This document shows, one piece after another, positions 29,122-33,290 of a stretch of 33,290 nt of DNA. The number at the start of each line of letters is the position of its first letter. The first letter of the stretch is position 1. This DNA comes from a virus. The position numbers and the translations under genes were made by a program. The notes beneath the pieces are model-generated. The model made no database searches, was not told the origin of the DNA, and worked only from the letters and a program-made list of their open reading frames with translations. The stretch is from positions 1-33,290 of IMG/VR virus record IMGVR_UViG_3300036652_002418; one strand, given 5' to 3'.

Positions 29122-29607
29122 ATGAAAACACCCTTACTCGAGGACTTCAAAAAGCTGCTTGAAAGTGTCCTAGAGAAACAAGGACTTACCTACCAGGATT
29201 TGGTCGATAAAATCGGATGGCATAGAAATAGATTAGGAAAGTATTTAAGCGGTGAGAGAGGCATTGGCCTGCCCGAAATCGAAGAGATTGCAAAAGCACT
29301 GGGCGTCAAACCTCATGCATTGATCTCAGATAAGGAAATCGAACCAATTGTGTTGAAGCCATCTCCGGGAGAGGCCTTAGAAATGCTCAAGGACATTCTC
29401 GATAGTTACGAGAAAATCCCGCACTGGCTTAGAAATGACCTTGAGCAAAAGGATAAAAAGTCACTACAAGGACTCTTCGATATTCTAAAGGTCTTTGCCG
29501 CCCTTGATGACTCTCAAAAAGCTGCCGCCATTCAATTTATGGAAGCCCTGGGTAGGGGGCTTTCCGCCTCCTCCGCCATTGATGATGATCAAAAGAAGAG
29601 CAAGTAG
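29122..29607 (+). CDS. HTH repressor (XRE family), candidate lysogeny repressor
   Basis: The product has 161 residues. The HTH is GLTYQDLVDKIGWHRNRLGK, followed by YLSGERGIGLPEIEEIAKAL. A helical C-terminal part (DLEQKDKKSLQGLFDILKVF, then DSQKAAAIQFMEALG) probably dimerizes. It has no LexA-type Ser/Lys protease, so RecA-triggered self-cleavage is not evident. The ribosome site AAGGTGCTAG is next to the ATG. It diverges from the minus-strand HTH gene across about 75 bases with repeated TATTTGCAA/TATATTGCAA boxes. Confidence 0.75.
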   Translation: MKTPLLEDFKKLLESVLEKQGLTYQDLVDKIGWHRNRLGKYLSGERGIGLPEIEEIAKALGVKPHALISDKEIEPIVLKPSPGEALEMLKDILDSYEKIPHWLRNDLEQKDKKSLQGLFDILKVFAALDDSQKAAAIQFMEALGRGLSASSAIDDDQKKSK

Positions 29608-29670
29608 GGATCCCCACCCTGCCGACATTTGATCCATGCGACGCCTCAGCTCAGCTTCATGTTCTAGCAT
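29485..29670 (-). CDS. Possible antisense membrane peptide overlapping the repressor 3' end
   Basis: The ATG at 29670 has a strong ribosome site (AGAGGGGAGAAATAGC). The 61-residue frame starts MLEHEAELRRRMDQMSAGWG, then has a membrane helix (SLLALLLIIING) and a Gly-rich tail. Two thirds of it lies antisense to the repressor gene. The start signal and helix favour a real gene; the opposite-strand overlap argues against it. Confidence 0.35.
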   Translation of the reverse strand: MLEHEAELRRRMDQMSAGWGSLLALLLIIINGGGGGKPPTQGFHKLNGGSFLRVIKGGKDL

Positions 29671-29768
29671 GCTATTTCTCCCCTCTTATTGTTTAGGACT
29701 ATCTATATTTGATGATCATATAATGCAACGCGAAATTGCAGTTTGCATATTTTTTTAAGCATACCCTC

Positions 29769-29786
29769 CATGGCAAAAGTGCCATG
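29769..29786. repeat. Perfect 7-bp palindrome CATGGCA-AAAG-TGCCATG
   Basis: The palindrome lies 37 bases upstream of the third HTH gene in the 128-base gap after the repressor gene. It could be an operator or a small RNA hairpin. Its symmetry is exact. Confidence 0.55.
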
Positions 29787-29822
29787 ATTACGTGTAAGGA
29801 AATTTGCGCATATTTAAGGAGG

Positions 29823-30014
29823 ATGCCCAAATTGTTACTCGCATCCATCCTAAAGAATAAAAAGCTTTCGAAACGGAAGTTTGCAAAGCTCCTCAAGATG
29901 GACTATCCGACAGTATTCCGTTATTTCCGTCCCGGTTACGATCCTAAACTTTCTACGCTTGAGAAATGGGCAAAGGTTCTCAATGTACGAATTCGTGATC
30001 TTTTCAAAGAATGA
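29823..30014 (+). CDS. Third HTH (Cro/C1-type) regulator
   Basis: The product has 63 residues from the ATG at 29823. The ribosome sequence AAGGAGG touches that ATG, so a TTG at 29832 (9 bases away) is a better-spaced start. An upstream ATG at 29784 is also in frame. The HTH is KKLSKRKFAKLLKMDYPTVF, with PKLSTLEKWAKVLNVRIRDL after it. It lies between the repressor and the beta-barrel gene on the plus strand. It may regulate the barrel gene or lysogeny. Confidence 0.65.
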   Translation: MPKLLLASILKNKKLSKRKFAKLLKMDYPTVFRYFRPGYDPKLSTLEKWAKVLNVRIRDLFKE

Positions 30015-30081
30015 ATCTATTCCTTTAAGGATATTAACGATCCGTCCGATAAAAAAGAATATAGGACGAGGGAACAATATC

Positions 30082-30666
30082 ATGGCACATTTGACTTCAC
30101 TTCTTATCTTAATTCTAATGTCGACTACGCTTGCCTTTGCAGACGATCAGCCGGAGCAGACACAAGTTAATGACAAAATCCCAGTATATATTGCACCTTT
30201 AATTGGTCTTTCATTTCCAGTTAACAACGCCACAGGTGGCCCTTATTTTACGTGGGGAGGTGAGATCGGTATCCGTGTTCTGAAGTATTGGAATATAGGA
30301 ATTTTTGCCGACACGGTAAGCAATTCAGCGACGGTAAGTGGAATAGCTGTTTCCGGAAATCTCACTACTCTCATGCTGAGCCTGACTGCTCAATTCGGCA
30401 TCCTTTATTATGGCGGCCGTCTTGGGATAGGTATTAGAAGTCTTTCTGCGACTTCTTCGGGAAGTACTTACTCTTCGTCAGGAAGTGCATTTGCTGTAGC
30501 CCCTGTAGTTGGGGTTAGAATTCCAGTGGCAAATAACGTTTCAATTTCAGCTGAGACTTCTTGGCAGGTAACTGCATCGGGAGATATTTCTGGCACTTTA
30601 GGAACGCTCACCCTGACATCTGTTGGCTATATCGTACCGTTAGTAGGAGCCACAATAACTTTCTAA
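30082..30666 (+). CDS. Outer-membrane beta-barrel protein, candidate lysogenic conversion gene
   Basis: The product has 194 residues from the ATG at 30082, with GAGGGAAC upstream. The signal peptide is MAHLTSLLILILMSTTLAFA, with cleavage before DD. The mature part shows alternating aromatic/small beta strands (PVYIAPLIGLSFPV, FTWGGEIGIRVLKYWNIGIF) and ends in ATITF, the C-terminal phenylalanine signal for outer-membrane barrel assembly. It sits beside the repressor on the plus strand and so is probably expressed in the lysogen. It may change the host surface. Its substrate or receptor role is unknown. Confidence 0.72.
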   Translation: MAHLTSLLILILMSTTLAFADDQPEQTQVNDKIPVYIAPLIGLSFPVNNATGGPYFTWGGEIGIRVLKYWNIGIFADTVSNSATVSGIAVSGNLTTLMLSLTAQFGILYYGGRLGIGIRSLSATSSGSTYSSSGSAFAVAPVVGVRIPVANNVSISAETSWQVTASGDISGTLGTLTLTSVGYIVPLVGATITF

Positions 30667-30670
30667 ATCT

Positions 30671-31108
30671 CTAAGGATTCTCAATCGCCCCTGCGATGCC
30701 ATTCAAAGAGTTGAGCTTCACTTTAAACTTATCCACATCGGAGCTGCAGCCCATTTTCTTGCAAGAGTTGATGATGTAAGTTGCAAGAGGTGCATAGCTT
30801 TCAGCAGCAGGGAGATAGATCGATTGCCGCCTTAACACGGACCAGGGCTTATTGTTGTACCAGTGTCCAGGGTTCTCACCCAAAAACAGTTCTTTACCTG
30901 ACACGATGGAAATTCCGTGGCCGCAGGAAGACTCGCCAATTTCCTTCATGCAAGTTGGACTTGGCGCAAACGTAATGTGCCCGGTAGAACTATCTGTATA
31001 AATTCTTTCTGGCAGATGCTCAAAGACGTAAATATCAGGCGGAGCCGTGCTGCATGCCGAGAAAAGAAGGAAAACTGTTAATAAGGTCTCGTAGAAATAA
31101 CGTTTCAT
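30671..31108 (-). CDS. Putative lipoprotein (spanin/lysis-associated?)
   Basis: The product has 145 residues. A signal sequence ends in the lipobox LFSAC (Cys19), so it is probably lipidated and exported. The mature part has Cys pairs (CMKEIGESSCGHG and SCKKMGCSSD) suggesting disulfides in the periplasm. It is the last gene of the lysis cassette and converges with the barrel gene with four bases between. An outer spanin is possible, but its length and folded appearance do not match typical Rz1 proteins. Confidence 0.6.
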   Translation of the reverse strand: MKRYFYETLLTVFLLFSACSTAPPDIYVFEHLPERIYTDSSTGHITFAPSPTCMKEIGESSCGHGISIVSGKELFLGENPGHWYNNKPWSVLRRQSIYLPAAESYAPLATYIINSCKKMGCSSDVDKFKVKLNSLNGIAGAIENP

Positions 31109-31110
31109 AG

Positions 31111-31521
31111 TTAATTCGTTAATAAGACAAAATTTCTAAACGCCTGCATCTCAGCTTTTTCCGCCTCCTCATATTGCGCATCTGTCGTCCAGGAGGGAAG
31201 TGAGTTCTTCGCATTGACGGCATCGATGTAATCAGCTGCCTGGCTTGCCTTACGGATCGCCGTATTCGTAAAAAACGCCGCCATCTCAGCTGCATTGGCA
31301 ATTGCGCCCACAATCTTTCCAACGATAAATGAAAAGACCGGTCCGAGAACTGGCCACCCAAGTGGAGCAAATGCCCCAACCGCAACCTGCACAACGTAAT
31401 CCGACATCAACTTAACGAAGGTGTTTTTCATGATCTCAACGAGGTTCGTAATATCGATAGTTCCCGTTGATGGAGGATCCGAAGGCAGCGTTGCAGTTTC
31501 GTTTGGATTAGGAGAACTCAT
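31111..31521 (-). CDS. Membrane-active lysis-cassette protein (136 residues)
   Basis: The N-terminal 35 residues are polar (Pro/Thr-rich). Residues 45-95 are hydrophobic or amphipathic (VVQVAVGAFAPLGWPVLGPV, then FSFIVGKIVGAIANAAEM), a pattern that can insert in membranes. The C-terminus is a helical polar segment. It lies between the 91-residue gene and the lipoprotein gene. It could be a holin-like or antiholin protein, or part of virion exit. No family was recognised. Confidence 0.5.
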   Translation of the reverse strand: MSSPNPNETATLPSDPPSTGTIDITNLVEIMKNTFVKLMSDYVVQVAVGAFAPLGWPVLGPVFSFIVGKIVGAIANAAEMAAFFTNTAIRKASQAADYIDAVNAKNSLPSWTTDAQYEEAEKAEMQAFRNFVLLTN

Positions 31522-31524
31522 GAA

Positions 31525-31800
31525 TTAGAGATTTGCAGCTTCAGCGTCAATGATTGCCTTAACGCTTGCTACGATCGGAGCGGCAGCAGGAAACTTTGAT
31601 TCTATAAGCGCCATTCCTGCATCAATCAACTCAATCGCACTTAAATCAATCTCAGCACTGACTTGTCCTTTAATAGCGCCTGCAATGGAGCCCCCGCCTG
31701 CTTGATCAGAAATACCGATCTTAACAGTTGCCACTCCTGCTACTTCACTGATGGTTAACTGGCCAACGCTTCCAATAGCAATTACTTTTTGAAAACCCAT
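31525..31800 (-). CDS. Small protein of unknown function in the lysis region (91 residues)
   Basis: The ATG at 31800 (MGFQKVIAIGSVGQLTISEV) has GGAAGGAT upstream; the longer upstream frame overlaps the previous gene. The product has alternating beta strands and Gly (VATVKIGISDQAGGGSIAGA) followed by a helix (AIELIDAGMALIESKFPAAA). It overlaps the end of the 54-residue gene by 19 bases. A soluble alpha/beta protein is likely. The function is unknown. Confidence 0.55.
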   Translation of the reverse strand: MGFQKVIAIGSVGQLTISEVAGVATVKIGISDQAGGGSIAGAIKGQVSAEIDLSAIELIDAGMALIESKFPAAAPIVASVKAIIDAEAANL

Positions 31801-31946
31801 ATTCTTATCCTTCCCTTTATTTTTTTGAACCCGTAAAAAACCAACTCCCAAGTAGAATTTGCAACGATTCGCTTTGACCTGCCAAGGAAATATTCCAAAA
31901 AGCTATAACCTACCACAAGTAAATAATTACCTATGACGTGCTTCAT
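31782..31946 (-). CDS. Small membrane-associated protein of the lysis cassette (54 residues)
   Basis: The ATG at 31946 overlaps the stop of the 71-residue gene (ATGA). The product MKHVIGNYLLVVGYSFLEYF is followed by a basic segment (LGRSKRIVANSTWELVFYGF, then KKIKGRIRIWVFKK). The hydrophobic N-terminus and basic tail are typical of small phage proteins encoded beside holins. The function is unknown. It may help the holin or membrane disruption. Confidence 0.6.
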   Translation of the reverse strand: MKHVIGNYLLVVGYSFLEYFLGRSKRIVANSTWELVFYGFKKIKGRIRIWVFKK

Positions 31947-32158
31947 CTTTTAACTTTCACCTCGACACGTTGAACTCGTTCGTCCAATCTCTCAATTTCT
32001 TTCGTATGCCACTCCGTGCGCTCTATAATCTTGGCCATACTCTGATTGAGTTCGTCTATGGATCTTTTCATTTGTCCTAAGATATGAACGCCATACGCGC
32101 CTACTGCGCCCATGGATGCCTTCATTGCCCAATCAAAGTAGTTTGACCAATCTTGCAT
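31943..32158 (-). CDS. Membrane-anchored coiled-coil protein, holin-like (71 residues)
   Basis: One membrane helix lies near the N-terminus (AMKASMGAVGAYGVHILGQM). A long charged coiled coil follows to the end (SIDELNQSMAKIIERTEWHT, then EIERLDERVQRVEVKVKR). The pattern resembles small hemolysin/XhlA-like or holin-accessory proteins, here with the helix first. The gene follows the DUF5675 gene with 12 bases between. It probably works with that enzyme in lysis. An inner spanin is a weaker alternative because it is so short. Confidence 0.6.
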   Translation of the reverse strand: MQDWSNYFDWAMKASMGAVGAYGVHILGQMKRSIDELNQSMAKIIERTEWHTKEIERLDERVQRVEVKVKR

Positions 32159-32170
32159 GCCGGTATCATC

Positions 32171-32596
32171 TCAGTAAGCACTCTTTATTTCCAATTTAAA
32201 ACGATCAATTCCTGTCATGTTTTTCATGAACTCTTCGAATATTTGTCTAGAGTCTGTGATCATCCAATTGTTGCTTGAATAGGTAATTGATTTTCCAATC
32301 AGAATGCATCCTTCTGAATCTTTATTCCAATTGCCAGGATGGATCAGGATATTCGTGTGGCCTGGCACATCGAGGCAAAAAGTTTCAAAAGACTCGTGCA
32401 TTCCTTCAAGGCGATGTAACCCGCGCGTGCAGACATATTCGCCATCGGCGAACTTAGGTAAGAGCGAAGATCCGTAAGGATATGCATGCTCAAGGGTCAC
32501 GCCGAAAGTTTGATTATCTGATTCGTCACTTAATGCCCCAAAGATTCCGAAATTACTTTGGAAAGATCGAGTGAGAGCCACGTTTTTCATCATCAT
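32171..32596 (-). CDS. DUF5675 protein, candidate cell-wall lytic enzyme
   Basis: The product has 141 residues. The ATG overlaps the fibre stop. The C-terminal region ILIHPGNWNKDSEGCILIGK (H86 and S95-E-G-C97) is the DUF5675 signature and resembles the H...SxGC active site of L,D-transpeptidase-like proteins. Proteins of this family occur in phage lysis regions. The following genes encode small membrane proteins, and no other muralytic enzyme is visible in the genome, so it is the best endolysin candidate. It has no signal peptide, so it would need a holin. Confidence 0.7.
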   Translation of the reverse strand: MMMKNVALTRSFQSNFGIFGALSDESDNQTFGVTLEHAYPYGSSLLPKFADGEYVCTRGLHRLEGMHESFETFCLDVPGHTNILIHPGNWNKDSEGCILIGKSITYSSNNWMITDSRQIFEEFMKNMTGIDRFKLEIKSAY

Positions 32597-33290
32597 TGAT
32601 AATACTCAGTCACTTCGATAAATCCTGAGCCGCCAGCTCCTCCTGCAGAACCACTTGTTCCTGCCGATCCGCCTGCGCCTCCTGCTCCTATGCAGAAATA
32701 TTGTGACGAAGAGGATGAAACGATCGCGTCAATAAACCCGCCTGCCCCTCCTCCTGCTCCAGTAGCCTCATTGAAGTCTCCCACTGAACCACCGCCGCCG
32801 CCAGAACCGCTGTTTGCAATTGCCGCCGTGCCGCTACCGCCTGCTCCCCCAAAAGGAGTTACACCTCCCATTCCTCCTGCTCTAAAGGCCGAACTGGCAT
32901 CAGTAGTCCCGCCTTGACTACTTCCCCCTTGCATTGCAATTCCAGCTGCACCTACACCTATTGATGCCGTGCCTCCCGAAGAAGAAATTTGGGTGACGCC
33001 ACCACCTCCACTTCCTCCATTTGCTATTAAAAGAAATATTCCGAAAGTTGTAGTACCTCCGGCAGTCCCATTGCCCGCTCCAGCTCCAGATCCTCCGCCT
33101 CCTCCACCTCCTCCGACTATCCTGACTCGGCGATAAAGTGGAGACGGATTAGTTGGCGGCGTATAAGTCGCCAAGGGCACTGCAGCCGAAAAAGTGATTG
33201 TTGAATCGCCCGTTCCCGTTGCTTTGGTGAGCGTCCCACTCGATTGGGGGGCACTCGCACCGGAACAAAAAAGCAGCGTTCCGCTACTGT
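32593..33290 (-). CDS. Glycine-rich tail fibre protein, C-terminal part (continues at 278-1)
   Basis: This is the remainder of the fibre gene that starts at 278 and crosses the junction (33163 joins base 1). A frame start at 33180 (GTG) is only internal. It contains RRVRIVGGGGGGGGSGAGAG, then Gly/Ala/Ser-rich repeats (GGAGGSGTAAIANSGSGGGG) for about 150 residues, and ends SGFIEVTEYYQ. The region 33164-33289 repeats 1-126. Gly-rich tips of this type occur in phage receptor-binding proteins, where they form stacked polyglycine structures. The role is inferred. Confidence 0.8.
   Translation of the reverse strand, partial: SSGTLLFCSGASAPQSSGTLTKATGTGDSTITFSAAVPLATYTPPTNPSPLYRRVRIVGGGGGGGGSGAGAGNGTAGGTTTFGIFLLIANGGSGGGGVTQISSSGGTASIGVGAAGIAMQGGSSQGGTTDASSAFRAGGMGGVTPFGGAGGSGTAAIANSGSGGGGGSVGDFNEATGAGGGAGGFIDAIVSSSSSQYFCIGAGGAGGSAGTSGSAGGAGGSGFIEVTEYYQ
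33164..33289. repeat. Terminal direct repeat, right copy
   Basis: This is an exact copy of bases 1-126. Base 33290 (T) disagrees with base 127 (A), which changes one Ile codon to Asn. This may be a population variant or an assembly-edge error. Confidence 0.9.

Noticed and set aside
32690-32917. Plus-strand proline-rich frame
   Set aside because: It is the opposite strand of the glycine-rich fibre, where Gly codons read as Pro/Ala. It has no ribosome site.

Overview
The window is a complete, or nearly complete, temperate tailed-phage genome of the P22-like podovirus type. The first 126 bases recur exactly at the far end (33164-33289). A glycine-rich fibre gene that starts at 278 on the minus strand runs off position 1 and continues in frame at 33163. 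The molecule therefore closes into a circular map of about 33,163 bp. The host is not identifiable from sequence alone. A signal-peptide beta-barrel protein, a lipoprotein and a P22-type ejection apparatus point to a Gram-negative bacterium. A 49-base copy of the 3' part of a proline tRNA (anticodon TGG) beside the integrase gene shows that the phage integrates into a host tRNA-Pro gene.

Late region, minus strand, read from 18254 down to 1 and then from 33163 to 30671. The order is small terminase, three small genes (one apparently frameshifted), large terminase, portal, scaffold, P22-type coat, decoration protein, a glycosyltransferase, a 59-residue protein, gp4-like and gp10-like tail factors, a tail fibre, a cupin-SET domain protein, three ejection proteins, a tail-spike-like protein and the glycine-rich fibre. 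A lysis cassette follows, with a DUF5675 candidate endolysin, small membrane proteins and a lipoprotein. The order matches P22 closely. Two non-structural enzymes (glycosyltransferase and SET protein) sit inside it. A plus-strand cargo island (14617-15562), encoding a PP-loop/PAPS-reductase-like enzyme, separates the terminase and portal blocks.

Middle and early region, minus strand, 28759 down to 18585. It holds a zinc-ribbon protein, a PD-(D/E)XK nuclease, a gp32-like single-strand DNA-binding protein, an excisionase-like protein, the integrase, the attP core, a replication initiator carrying an 11-bp iteron array (candidate origin), a DnaB-type helicase, a DUF1064 nuclease, a pentapeptide protein, a DUF3310 protein and tiny membrane proteins. 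It ends with a sigma-factor-like protein and a zinc/HTH protein just before the late genes. An 11-base motif occurs 35 and 33 bases upstream of the small terminase and portal starts, and is a candidate late promoter for that regulator.

Immunity region, 28807-30666. Two HTH regulators diverge from a compact operator/promoter region. A third HTH gene and an outer-membrane beta-barrel gene, probably a lysogenic conversion gene, follow on the plus strand.

Several genes shorter than 60 codons were found by reading the sequence directly, at 8919, 14617, 17623, 20401, 22094, 22742, 28658 and 31782. All calls rest on reading motifs and gene order; no database search was run.
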